Shown here one piece after another: positions 11,550 to 20,332 of a stretch of 61,541 nt of DNA. The DNA lies in contig JAPDJV010000036.1 in NCBI GenBank assembly GCA_029258925.1, positions 1-61,541 of the forward strand. Reading direction: 5' to 3'. Position 1 is the stretch's first letter. Each line of letters opens with the position of its first letter. A program made the translations under genes and the position numbers. The stretch comes from Thermoproteota archaeon. GTDB lineage: Archaea; Thermoproteota; Thermoprotei_A; EX4484-217-1; JAPDJV01. The notes below the pieces were generated by a model. That model was not told the origin of the DNA. It saw only the letters and a list, made by a program, of their open reading frames with translations, and made no database searches.

Positions 11550-11671
11550 GTACTGAACTATCAGCGGTTCTCATAGGATACGGTGTTAAGCATCTTGCAC
11601 GCGAGCTGATAAGCTATAGTGCCGATAAGGTTTACCTAGTGGAGCACGAGTGTCTTAGACATTACATAACG
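11550..11671 (+). pseudogene. etfA: etfA fragment, 5' side (split by IS607 element)
   Basis: Frame GGT ACT GAA CTA translates as GTELSAVLIGYGVKHLAREL and then SADKVYLVEHECLRHYIT, typical of the N-terminal domain of electron transfer flavoprotein alpha subunit (FixB). The first 30 to 40 codons are missing: the fragment is fused directly to the truncated gltB end. It stops at the insertion-sequence boundary and continues at 13637. Confidence 0.8.
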
Positions 11672-11680
11672 CTACCGTTT

Positions 11681-11716
11681 CCCGTCCTAGGTCATTGTAG
11701 GTCTCGCTAGGACGGG
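11681..11716. repeat. Terminal hairpin of the IS607 element; probable end of the omega RNA
   Basis: CCCGTCCTA (11681-11689) pairs with TAGGACGGG (11708-11716), with an 18-base loop. It lies 3' of tnpB on the minus strand, the place where TnpB guide (omega) RNA is encoded in related elements. The stretch 11717-11850 is rich in further G/C stems overlapping the tnpB 3' end, consistent with such an RNA. Confidence 0.6.
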
Positions 11717-11745
11717 TTGTGCCTCTGCTCCGTGCTTCACTGTGG

Positions 11746-13035
11746 CTACAAGCCACTCCACACGGGGGTCATGGGCACCCTTCGTCCCAACGGCATGGGG
11801 GACACATCTAGGATGTACTTTCCAACTAGGTTTATAGCACCTATAATGTCTCGGTCATGTATGAACCCGCATCTAGGACACTTCATTAGTCTTGGTTTCC
11901 ATCCGTTCCTCTGGGCATAGCCCTTCATCAGGATAAGTTTAGAACTACAGATTGGGCAAGTAGAGGAAGTATATGAAGGATTAATAAGAATAAAAGGAAT
12001 GACATATCCCTCTAGTTTCTCAATTATCAACTTATGTATTCCACGTATGCTTGACTGTTTTAACCTATGGGCATCAAGTCCATTTAACTTCCTATTTTTC
12101 TCTATAACCTTATCTTGGAATCTCTTAGGTAGTTTCTCAAGAACAACTACACCATCCTTAACAATATCAATAACGATTCTAGCGAGTTTCTGCTTAATGC
12201 CCTTCTTAACGTTTCTCTCTCTAAGTTTCATCAATGCTATCTTGAGTCTTCTATTATCTTTAACGCCGAAAACTCTACTCCATTTTCGCTGAATTCTAGC
12301 CCTCCTATAAGCGTATCCAAGCACTATCTTAGAGAAGTTTGTAACTATAGTTGCTGCTTTATTTTCGGGATAGCAGTATATTGTTACGTTGTTCTCGTTA
12401 ATATCAATACCATAAACTTTTGATGAATTCGACGTCCTAATAACTTCGACTTCTCTAGTAAAGACCACGTAGAGGTATAATTTATTCTCTACAAGCTTCC
12501 ACCTAGTTGAACTCCTAAGAATCCATCCACCATTATAGTATCTCCAGAACAGTTTATGGAATTGTAATGGTATGTTTATCCATCCCTTACGGGTAGCTAT
12601 CCTTACCCCCTCTAACGTTAATTTCCATAACTGGTTATCACATCCAACACTCCACTTCTTAACAACTGGCTTATCCGTCTTAGCTAATCCCTTCTTCTTA
12701 AGCTTCTTAAAACTCTTAAGTCTCTGAGATGCATCACGTATAGCCTCATGAATGTAGTGAGATGGAAGGTCTGGATATTTCTCCCTAAACCTCTTATAGA
12801 GCAGCTTCTTAGCCCTTGTCCAAGAACTAATGCTATTACTCCACATGCGCTCAAGAGCTTCAATAAGTATTCTACCATATACTTGGTAGATGTAACTTAA
12901 TACCTTAATCTTAGTCTTAGTTAGCTGTAATGATACTAATACTACTGTCCTCTCAAGGGTCTCCGATTGCTTGTTCAACTGCTTCCACCACCTTCCTATA
13001 CTTATGACTACGCTCACCATAGATTCTTGAAGCAA
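11746..13035 (-). CDS. tnpB: TnpB RNA-guided nuclease of IS607 element
   Basis: TnpB cuts DNA under direction of an RNA made from its own 3' end and helps the element persist. The RuvC-like triad is visible: D211 (YGIDINEN), E300 (VVVLEKLPKR) and D396 (HDRDIIGAIN). The zinc ribbon has CPIC and CPRC pairs. Homology seems to begin near residue 28 (ERTVVLVSLQL), so the true start may be TTG at codon 20 rather than the first ATG; the 83-base overlap with tnpA is then shorter. No disabling mutation seen. Confidence 0.88.
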   Translation of the reverse strand: MLQESMVSVVISIGRWWKQLNKQSETLERTVVLVSLQLTKTKIKVLSYIYQVYGRILIEALERMWSNSISSWTRAKKLLYKRFREKYPDLPSHYIHEAIRDASQRLKSFKKLKKKGLAKTDKPVVKKWSVGCDNQLWKLTLEGVRIATRKGWINIPLQFHKLFWRYYNGGWILRSSTRWKLVENKLYLYVVFTREVEVIRTSNSSKVYGIDINENNVTIYCYPENKAATIVTNFSKIVLGYAYRRARIQRKWSRVFGVKDNRRLKIALMKLRERNVKKGIKQKLARIVIDIVKDGVVVLEKLPKRFQDKVIEKNRKLNGLDAHRLKQSSIRGIHKLIIEKLEGYVIPFILINPSYTSSTCPICSSKLILMKGYAQRNGWKPRLMKCPRCGFIHDRDIIGAINLVGKYILDVSPMPLGRRVPMTPVWSGL

Positions 13036-13585
13036 ATGATGTAACTATCTCTATCAAGTCCTCGACCAACTCTTGGTAGAAGTCTTTAGCTGGTTCTTGG
13101 AAAGCTACTATGACTTTCACTCCGTGAGCCTTGAATAATTCTTCAAGATATTTGAATCCAAATCTTGTGAGTCTGTCTCTATATGCTACCAACAATATAT
13201 CAAATTCGTGTTTCTTTGCCATTTCTACTAGCTTCCATAGTCCTCTCCTATCTTCCTTAAGACCACTAGCAATGTCTCTTACTATCCCCACTAGCTTCCA
13301 ATTGTTTTGCTCTACATACTTCTTTAGTGCTTCTAACTGATTCTCTAACTCTTTCTTCTGATTAGCTCCACTAACACGAGCATATATTATTACACGAGCT
13401 ACTTTAGGAGTCTTCATCTCTTCTACTGGTTGTCCGAGTAAACGCTTGACTTCACTTTCTGGTATTTTCCACCTACCACCAATATTAACTGCTCTAATCT
13501 TGCCCTCCTTAATCCACCTACGGAGGGTACGATTAGCAATACCTAGAATTTCACAAACTTCCCTAGTACTGTAATGACGCTCCAC
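12953..13585 (-). CDS. tnpA: IS607 serine recombinase (transposase A)
   Basis: A 210-residue protein with an N-terminal MerR-type helix-turn-helix (STREVCEILGIANRTLRRWI) and a small serine-recombinase domain. The nucleophile is S72 in YARVSGANQ; the conserved segment AYRDRLTRFGF follows. The MerR-like domain at the front is diagnostic of IS607 transposases. Encoded upstream of tnpB with overlapping frames. Confidence 0.93.
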   Translation of the reverse strand: MERHYSTREVCEILGIANRTLRRWIKEGKIRAVNIGGRWKIPESEVKRLLGQPVEEMKTPKVARVIIYARVSGANQKKELENQLEALKKYVEQNNWKLVGIVRDIASGLKEDRRGLWKLVEMAKKHEFDILLVAYRDRLTRFGFKYLEELFKAHGVKVIVAFQEPAKDFYQELVEDLIEIVTSFASRIYGERSHKYRKVVEAVEQAIGDP

Positions 13586-13636
13586 AGACCATCTCCAGAA
13601 TAAAAAGACCTACACCGACCTATAAAAACCTTTACG

Positions 13637-14455
13637 TTGGAAACTACACCTCCACCCTACGCGAGAGTGCTAACAGACCTAATAGTTAAGGAGAGGCCAG
13701 AAATAGTGCTCTTCGCTGCCAACACTACTGGCCGAGACCTAGCGCCGAGGATTGCTGCTAGGCTTGAAACAGGGCTAACCGCGGACTGCACGGACCTAGA
13801 CATAGGTGACTACGAGGACGTGTTAAGCGGGAAACTTTACAGGAATGTTCTATACCAGATCCGTCCAGCATTCGGCGGAGACATTATGGCAACAATAGTT
13901 ACTCCAGAACAGCGTCCACAAATGGCTACTGTACGACCTGGAGCTTTCGAGCCGCCAGAGAAAGATCCGAGGAGAGAAGGGGAAGTAATATCCTATAGAG
14001 TCGAGTTCGAAGGCGAAGACTTGGCCGTGGAAGTACTTAAAGTGGTCAGAGAACAGGAGGGGGTTGATTTGAGGAACGCTAAGATAATAGTCAGTGGAGG
14101 CAGGGGTGTCGGCGGCTCTGATGGTTTCAAACTGATAAGAGAGTTAGCGAGGGTTTTAGGGGGTCAGGTCGGGGCGTCGAGAGCAGCAGCTGTCGACGCA
14201 GGCTGGATTCCTATAGCCATCAAATTGGGTTGACGGGGCAGAACAGTTAAACCAGACATTTACATAGCATGCGGTATTTCCGGAGCAATACAGCATGTTG
14301 TCGGAATAAAGAATTCTAAAATTATAATTGCCATAAATAATGATCCAAATGCATCGATATTTGACTACGCTGATTACGGCATAGTAGGAGATCTATTCGA
14401 GGTTATACCAGTGCTCATAGAAAAGCTGAGAAGGGGCAATGGTGGGGGAAATTAA
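13637..14455 (+). pseudogene. etfA: etfA fragment, 3' side (electron transfer flavoprotein alpha), with in-frame stop
   Basis: Reads LETTPPPYARVLTDL onward, with the ETF alpha landmarks TTGRDLAPRIAARLETGLTA, RPAFGGDIMATIV and the FAD-binding SGGRGVGGSDGF. An in-frame TGA at 14231-14233 cuts off the end of the FAD domain; after it the same frame continues [20 protein letters not shown] and ends at TAA 14453-14455. Intact, the protein would carry electrons, together with a beta subunit not seen in the window. The ATG-less start is the insertion-sequence boundary. Confidence 0.88.
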
Positions 14456-14701
14456 AATTTCATAGAACACTATAGACTTGCGGGCATGGTGCGCGAGGAG
14501 TTAAAAACAGACATTACATGGTTCCCAGTTTAAGTTTCTGCACAACATCGTATCTTCTTCGAGAAACCTGTAAATCCAAGTATATGTGGAGTAGTTGTGT
14601 CAAGCGTCTCCGAAACAGCCTGTAATACTTAAGAGCGCCCATAGTGGGAAATCGTTGGATCGCGTAAAACTATAATAGTCTACACTAGCACCTATGTATT
14701 T

Positions 14702-15537
14702 ATGGAGACCTATAAAATAGGCTTAGCGCAAGTACATTCCCTATTGGGAGACGTAGAGGAGAACCTAGCAAAGCATCTAGAATATGTGGATAAGGCTCGC
14801 GACCTGGGGATAGATATCCTGGTTTTTTCCCGAGCTATCCCTAACAGGGTATCTTTTAAGAGATTTAGCCTATGAACTATCAGATAAGTGTCTAGATGCG
14901 CTGAGGGAGATAGAGAAAGCATCTAGAGGCATGTCCGTGCTCGTAGGTGTTGTGGAAGAGCCGAGACTCGGTATATACAGGAATTCTATAGCCGTTATCT
15001 GTAATGGAAGGCTTGAAGGCTTCGTCCCTAAACTTTACTTACCTAACTATGGCCTTTTCGAGGAGAGCAGGTATTTCAAGGAGGGAGATGTTGGAGATGT
15101 TAGAGTTTTTGAGCACAAGGGTCTGAAGTTTGGTACCGTTATTTGCGAGGACGCGTGGCACCCGGAGCCCGTCGAGTTACTTGCTCGGCTGGGAGCAGAT
15201 TTAGTTTTCATAAACTCTTCTTCACCGCTCAGAGGATTATACGGCGAGGGTGATATTTTCATAGAGAGTGTGGGAAGCCATTAACATCACACGTGCTGTC
15301 GAGAACACTATATACATAGCCTTCGTAAACAGAGTGGGGGTTGAGGACGAGGAATGTTTCTGGGGCGGCTCCATGGTTGTAAGCCCGGATGGAGAGGTAG
15401 TGGCTAGGGGGAGGAAGCTGGATGAGGATTTAGTAATAGCCGATATAAGCATCCACGTAATCCGTAGGGCTAGGAGGTTCAGCTCTTTTAAAGAGCATAG
15501 AACAGATATTCACAAGATACTGGGTGGTATTTCATGA
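14702..15537 (+). pseudogene. Nitrilase-type glutaminase of NAD synthesis, frameshifted
   Basis: Starts METYKIGLAQVHSLLGDVEENL, a carbon-nitrogen hydrolase that would supply ammonia to NAD synthetase. The frame breaks in a T6 run near 14823-14831, at the position of the catalytic Glu (an extra T; removing it gives VFPELSLTGY). The catalytic Lys (KLYLPNYG) and Cys (TVICEDAW) segments are intact. A second break near 15265 gives a premature TAA in front of VWEAINITRAVENTIYIAF. Its TGA overlaps the ATG of nadE (ATGA), so the two were an operon. Confidence 0.83.
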
Positions 15538-16356
15538 GTTTGCCGCCCATAAACGCCGAGCGGGTGGCAGACTACATTGCACGTAGGCTTAGATGGTATG
15601 TTCTAGACTACGCGGGAAAGAAAAACGGTGTAATCGGAGTTAGCGGCGGCGTGGATTCAGCTGTCACAGCTTACCTCACGGTTAGGGCGCTCGGACCAGG
15701 GCATGTATACTGCTATCTCCTTCCCTCCGAGGCTACACCTAGAGAAGATGTTGAAGATGGTCTAGAGGTTATCAGGAGGTTGGGAATACCTAGGGGGCAT
15801 TGGGAGATCATAAACATTAATGGAATAGTCCAGGATTTCGAGAAATTGCTGGGGGAGATGACAAAAATTGAGCGGGCAACGTTATAGCACGTGTAAGGAT
15901 GATCGTCTTACATCAAAGGGCATAGGGTTGGTTATAGGAACAGGTGATAAGAGCGAACTATTACTAGGCTACTTCACCAAGTACGGCGACGGCGGTGTGG
16001 ACGTGTTACCCATAGGGGGACTCTACAAGACCCATGTAAGACAGCTAGCTAAGTATTTAGGCGTACCGGATAGAATAGTGGAGAAGCTGTCGTCGCCTAG
16101 ACTCTGGCCCGGGCAAACAGCAGAGGGCGAGCTTGGAGTCAACTACGAGACCATAGACTCCGTTCTATATTACCGCTTTGAGAAGTGGCTGCCTGAGGAG
16201 GAGATAGCAAAAACCCTGAATGTACCGAGAGAGATGGCCGATAGAATACTGAATATGGTAGAGAAAACTCAGCACAAGCGATTAATGCCCGAGGTCTTCC
16301 ATATAGGTTATAGAGATATAGGCTCGGATTGGAGATACCCGAGGCAGTGGTTCTAA
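15534..16356 (+). pseudogene. nadE: NAD+ synthetase, frameshifted with small deletion
   Basis: N-type ATP pyrophosphatase that amidates deamido-NAD. The ATP loop SGGVDSAV is intact in the first part. Near 15872-15905 the frame shifts twice: the middle frame reads GNVIARVRMIVL, and then the frame with GTGDKSELLLGYFTKYGDGG resumes, leaving several residues missing between. The C-terminal part, with QTAEGELGVNYE, is otherwise normal. The protein cannot be made in one piece. Confidence 0.85.
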
Positions 16357-16430
16357 ACCAAATACCCGATCAAGTTTCGAGAATCACCATTTAAATGAGA
16401 CCTGCCATTTATGATAACAGGTGTCCGACT

Positions 16431-16748
16431 ATGATTGTTTTAAGAAACATGGATGTTAAGAGGATAATAGCTGGAATACCAAGAGGTCACAAACATTTAA
16501 GGCTAGTACTCGAATCGACGAGCGGAATTATAGTCTTACATGAAGCCACGGTAGCAGCCATAGTCAGATCCTACATAAACATAGTAGCCCACCCTGTGAG
16601 AAGAGGATTAGAACTAGTGGGGACAATACCAGACAACATTAAACCTGGATACGCTGAACACCAATTATTGGAGTCTAATAGAAGTGAGAGAGAAATTTTA
16701 GAAGAACTTGAAACCATTCTAAACGAAGCCTACCATAGACAAAGCTAG
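16431..16748 (+). CDS. Hypothetical protein (105 aa)
   Basis: Not recognised. A small protein beginning MIVLRNMDVKRIIAGIPRG, with a mixed N-terminal half and a C-terminal acidic helix. I prefer ATG 16431 over ATG 16395: a TATA-like CATTTAAAT at 16388-16396 would place transcription start near 16418, and AGGTG (16420-16424) fits as ribosome binding site for 16431. It is the first intact gene after the decayed block. Confidence 0.6.
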   Translation: MIVLRNMDVKRIIAGIPRGHKHLRLVLESTSGIIVLHEATVAAIVRSYINIVAHPVRRGLELVGTIPDNIKPGYAEHQLLESNRSEREILEELETILNEAYHRQS

Positions 16749-17152
16749 AATAACAGTATTGAAAGGAGAATAATAAAAATATCTTCACTCTTCTCTAAGG
16801 GCGTGAAGTAAGATCTGAGAAGGAAACTTATGGAAATAGGCTCGTATCCCTTGTACACCATCTTCCTCGCAGTGAACTCCTCAAACAGTGAACCACAATA
16901 CAACAGGCACACAGCAATCTATGTTGCAGAAGCTGATGATACACCACTGCAAAATAATTGTTAAAGGCGTGAATACCAAGTATGCCAGAATATTGTTAGA
17001 AACCATATAACCTTTACCTGCATTTGCAGAAAGCTTATTCTTCCATACAAAATAAAGTCTTAGGAAATTTCTCCAGTTAAACACGTATTATTTTATCCAT
17101 AGCCATTAAAACCATGCTGAATTGAAAGTGGGGAAAGAGAATGGGGGGTGAA
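16749..17152. other. Intergenic region without a recognisable gene
   Basis: AT-rich, with no open frame of coding character on either strand. The last bases contain GGGGGGTGAA (17142-17151), a strong ribosome binding site for the integrase remnant at 17153. Confidence 0.5.
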
Positions 17153-17398
17153 ATGGTTTTTTACAGGGTTAGGAGGATAAGAGGCAAGTATTATTTGATC
17201 AAGGAATGGTATGATCCTAAAGCTAAACGTAAGCGTTCTAGAAGTCTAGGTCCATGCATCGAAATAGAACGGATAATATCAATGGTGCGGGGGGTGGGAT
17301 TCGAACCCACGCAGGCATGCGCAGGGGGAGTCCCCCTTCTACGCCAGCGGATCTTAAGTCCGCCCCCTTTGTCCTGGCTCGGGCACCCCCGCATGTAA
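17153..17398 (+). pseudogene. Integrase N-terminal remnant, int(N), at tRNA-Leu(TAA)
   Basis: About 45 codons starting MVFYRVRRIRGKYYLIKEWYD run straight into the antisense of the tRNA-Leu 3' end and stop just past the tRNA. The same design (short basic N-terminus, then tRNA antisense, then recombinase) occurs at 54030-55145, where the complete integrase is present. In SSV-type integration the integrase gene is cut at the att site and its N-terminal piece is left next to the intact tRNA. No matching C-terminal piece is seen nearby, so the element is gone or lies beyond. Confidence 0.65.
17283..17392 (-). tRNA. tRNA-Leu(TAA) with a 22-nt insertion in the variable arm
   Basis: Acceptor GCGGGGG/CCCCCGC, T-arm GTGGG-TTCGAAT-CCCAC, discriminator A and encoded CCA. 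The anticodon arm is GCGGA-CTTAAGA-TCCGC, giving TAA. Compared with the tRNA-Leu(TAG) piece at 54.1 kb, which reads TGGCGTAG-GCCTGC in the variable arm, this gene has 22 extra bases (17317-17338) containing a GGGGG/CCCCC hairpin. A non-canonical intron is the likely explanation. Confidence 0.9.
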
Positions 17399-17472
17399 TG
17401 CTCCACTAGTTTTTCACGTGTCGTGCTTAAATAGTTTAAGCTGGATTCGAATTGTCTGGAAGAATATGGGTG

Positions 17473-18219
17473 TTATGCTGAGGCTTCTGCTGCTTTGGAG
17501 GGTGAAACCTCTAATCCTAAGTAGAGTTTGACTAGGTCTTTTCTTGAGAGAAGTGCATTGCATTCTCCTTCGAAAATCTTCTTCCCAGCAGCTAATAGTA
17601 GAGCTCTGTCTGCCATCTTTAAAGCTTTCATAGCATTCTGCTCTACTATGAGCACTGTTATCCCCATATCTCTAAGCTTCTTTATTCTTTCAAATATGTA
17701 GTTGGATATTTTGGGTGCAAGGCCTGTTGACGGCTCGTCTAGCATTATTAGCTTAGGTTCTCCCATTAATGCCATTGCTAGTGCGAGCATTTGTCTCTCG
17801 CCTCCGCTGAGCTGGAATGCTTTATTATCCATGTACTTTCTGAGGACTGGGAGGAGTTCTAATACGCTTTCAATTTTCTGCTTAAGTTCCTGCTTGGGAA
17901 GCTTGTAGCCTGCCATCAAAAGATTTTCTCTAACAGTTAGCTTCGAGAAGACGTTTTCCACTTGAGGCAAATACACCAAGCCCTTTCTCGCAATTATGTG
18001 GGGCTTGATTCCTGTAATGTCTTCTCCATTAAAAATTACTTTTCCACTATAAATGTTTGTTAAACCAAATATTGATTTGAGGAGGGTGGATTTCCCGCTT
18101 CCGTTGGGTCCCACGATTGCAAGGATTTCCCTCTCATCAACACTAAAAGAGATATCAAATAATACCCTCAGCCTTCCATACCCGGCGTTGAGGCCTTCTA
18201 TTCGGAGTATTGGCGCCAA
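17473..18219 (-). CDS. livF: Branched-chain amino-acid ABC transporter ATPase LivF
   Basis: Cytoplasmic ATPase subunit powering import of branched-chain or related amino acids. Walker A GPNGSGKST, signature LSGGERQMLAL and Walker B LIMLDEPS are all present; the 248-residue length is typical. It starts ATGGCGCC just 4 bases after the end of livG, so the two ATPases are co-translated. Together with livG, livK and the divergent livH and livM it makes a complete HAAT-family transporter. Confidence 0.92.
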   Translation of the reverse strand: MAPILRIEGLNAGYGRLRVLFDISFSVDEREILAIVGPNGSGKSTLLKSIFGLTNIYSGKVIFNGEDITGIKPHIIARKGLVYLPQVENVFSKLTVRENLLMAGYKLPKQELKQKIESVLELLPVLRKYMDNKAFQLSGGERQMLALAMALMGEPKLIMLDEPSTGLAPKISNYIFERIKKLRDMGITVLIVEQNAMKALKMADRALLLAAGKKIFEGECNALLSRKDLVKLYLGLEVSPSKAAEASA

Positions 18220-18223
18220 TGCT

Positions 18224-18982
18224 CTAACCCCCCAGGTACGCCCTAGCCACTATTTTATCCTCTAAGACCTCGCTGGGAGAACCCTTAGATATTATTTTAC
18301 CTCTATCCATGGCGTAAACGTAGTCGGCGTAGGGTAGTGCTATGTCAAGACGGTGTTCGACTATTAGAAATGTTAGGTTAAGCTCTTTTCTAAGAGATAA
18401 TAGGTGCTCGAATATTTCGTTTGCAAGCCTAGGGTTCACGCCTGCTATGGGCTCGTCCATTAACACCATCAGTGGATCAGCCATTAGAGCTCTCCCAATC
18501 TCAAGTAGCTTCATTTGGCCCCCGCTTAAAGTACACGCAGGCTTGTCCCATAGATGATCCAAGTTGAGTAGCTCAAGTATTCTAAGAGCCTTCTCTACGA
18601 GATGTTCCTCAGCCCTCCTCCAGGAATTCTTGAATAATGCCTTCCTAAGTTTCTCCCCCGGATTATTCCTAGATGCTACAAGCATGTTCTCTAAAACAGT
18701 TAAACTCTTGAATAAGTGTGGTATTTGAAATGTTCTAACAATGCCTTTCTCGAATATTTTGAATGGAGGTAAACCCGTTATGTTGCTTCCATTAAATTTC
18801 ACTTCTCCCCTCTCGGGATGATAGAAGCCTGTTATCACGTTTATCAAAGTAGTTTTACCACTCCCATTGGGACCTATAATCAAAGTTATTTTTTCATTAT
18901 ATACATCTATTGAAACTCCATCTAACGCCCTAATCCCGCCAAACGTTTTCACGAGATCTCTCGTTTTAAGCGGTGCATCCAA
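18224..18982 (-). CDS. livG: Branched-chain amino-acid ABC transporter ATPase LivG
   Basis: Second ATPase of the transporter. Walker A GPNGSGKTT, signature LSGGQMKLLEIGRALM, Walker B MVLMDEPIAGVNP, and the long insertion of LivG-type ATPases. The start appears to be TTG 18982, with AGGGTGAAA a few bases upstream on the minus strand. It lies downstream of the binding-protein gene livK in the same direction. Confidence 0.91.
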   Translation of the reverse strand: MDAPLKTRDLVKTFGGIRALDGVSIDVYNEKITLIIGPNGSGKTTLINVITGFYHPERGEVKFNGSNITGLPPFKIFEKGIVRTFQIPHLFKSLTVLENMLVASRNNPGEKLRKALFKNSWRRAEEHLVEKALRILELLNLDHLWDKPACTLSGGQMKLLEIGRALMADPLMVLMDEPIAGVNPRLANEIFEHLLSLRKELNLTFLIVEHRLDIALPYADYVYAMDRGKIISKGSPSEVLEDKIVARAYLGG

Positions 18983-19084
18983 GCCGTTTCACCCTTATAA
19001 TAATTTTCGTTAAGATGGGAGGGTAAAAAGTGGGATTTAAATTTTATCCATTGAACTATTTAATTTAATGTCTATGAGAGCCCT

Positions 19085-20332
19085 CTAAAACCATTCCACA
19101 GTGTCTGTAGTAGACCTGTAAACCCCTACAACTTTACACACGTATTCTCCGTTCTCGAAGACTATAGCAGCTATGCTGTAGTCTCCGAAAGCCCTATCCC
19201 CGTTCTCATCTAAATTAAGCCATCCTGAAACACCGAAGAATCTTGCAGCAACTTCAGGTAAAGCCTTAGCTATGGCCTCGCCGTCATATTTGCCTACTTG
19301 CAGTATTGTCATTGCCGCAAGCCATGCTGCATCGTACATGTTGTGGGTGTACGAGTCTGGCTCAACACCGTAGGTATCCTTATACCTCTCGAAGAAGCTC
19401 TGTTGCACTGGACTACTCGTTGGAGCGAATATTGTGGATGGGAGGCCTCCAACACTTACAGCAACGTCTCCAACCTGAGAAGCTATTTTAGTCGAGAACG
19501 CTGTTCCATCCGTTCCAAACCACTCGACACTCATTAGTACGGAGTAGTCTTTTGCAGCATTAAGTATTGATATTCCGTCTTCCTCGAAAGATATCAGGAG
19601 GACTGCAGTCTCTGGGGAAACTCCGAGGGCGGAAACCTTGTCAGCCAAGCTTGCAACCTCGCTCGAGAATTCGAGAGCTTTTGGATCGTATCTGACGCTG
19701 TCAACAGTACCCCCGAGATCTTCAAATGTGCTCTTAAATCCGTTGAAGAGTCCGTCTCCCCAATCATCTCCCCTATATATAACAGCTACTTTTTTAACTC
19801 CCTTACTCCAAATCATCCTAGCCACTGCCTTAGCTTGAAAGAGGTCTGTTGTAACAAGTCTAAATATGTAGTCTCCTGGTATTGCAAGCGATGGCGCGGT
19901 CGATGAGCCGCTTATCACCACGATCTTATTTGAGTCAGCATAACTCTTAATAGCTGAAACCTCGTTGCTCGCAGCAGGCCCTAGAACAACCTTAACACCC
20001 TTAGCTACAAGAGACTGAAGTGCTTGAAGTGCACCCTCCTCACTAGTCTTAGTATCTTCTACGAGTATCTTGAATTTGACGTTCAGCCCCAGAGTGCTCA
20101 CATAGTTATTTATGTCGGTCTCTGCCATCTCAAGGGCATTCTTCCACTTAGCACCGAATCCCGAGAGGTCTCCAGTTAATGGGAGAAGTGCTCCGATAGG
20201 TATTTCTGACGGGAGACCTTGGGCAGCTCCTCCAACAACTCCTCCAGCAGTAAAGACATAAGCCACTCCTCCCCCGATAATCAAGCCTATTAGTAGGCCT
20301 GCGATTAGGTTTACTATAGTGGGTTTAACCAT
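19085..20332 (-). CDS. livK: Branched-chain amino-acid binding protein LivK
   Basis: Extracellular solute receptor of the HAAT transporter. Residues 7-31 form one hydrophobic anchor (IVNLIAGLLIGLIIGGGVAY), so it is probably membrane tethered. Two Venus-fly-trap lobes follow, with family landmarks PIGALLPLTGDLSGFG and GPAASNEVSAI. Length of 415 is normal. GGTGGAGAG just upstream of ATG 20332 is the ribosome binding site. It is transcribed divergently from livH over a 142-bp region. Confidence 0.91.
   Translation of the reverse strand: MVKPTIVNLIAGLLIGLIIGGGVAYVFTAGGVVGGAAQGLPSEIPIGALLPLTGDLSGFGAKWKNALEMAETDINNYVSTLGLNVKFKILVEDTKTSEEGALQALQSLVAKGVKVVLGPAASNEVSAIKSYADSNKIVVISGSSTAPSLAIPGDYIFRLVTTDLFQAKAVARMIWSKGVKKVAVIYRGDDWGDGLFNGFKSTFEDLGGTVDSVRYDPKALEFSSEVASLADKVSALGVSPETAVLLISFEEDGISILNAAKDYSVLMSVEWFGTDGTAFSTKIASQVGDVAVSVGGLPSTIFAPTSSPVQQSFFERYKDTYGVEPDSYTHNMYDAAWLAAMTILQVGKYDGEAIAKALPEVAARFFGVSGWLNLDENGDRAFGDYSIAAIVFENGEYVCKVVGVYRSTTDTVEWF

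Larger units (their letters stand above)
11672..13636 (-). mobile_element. IS607-family insertion sequence (tnpA serine recombinase + tnpB)
   Basis: About 1.97 kb, set between the two halves of etfA. Removing it joins CATTACATAACG to TTGGAAACTACA, which reads HYITLETTPPPY in the etfA frame, so the ends are well placed, within a shared ACG (11669-11671 and 13634-13636). There is no longer target duplication, as expected for IS607 chemistry. Both genes are full length with catalytic residues intact, so the element may still be active. A terminal hairpin lies at 11681-11716. Confidence 0.88.
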
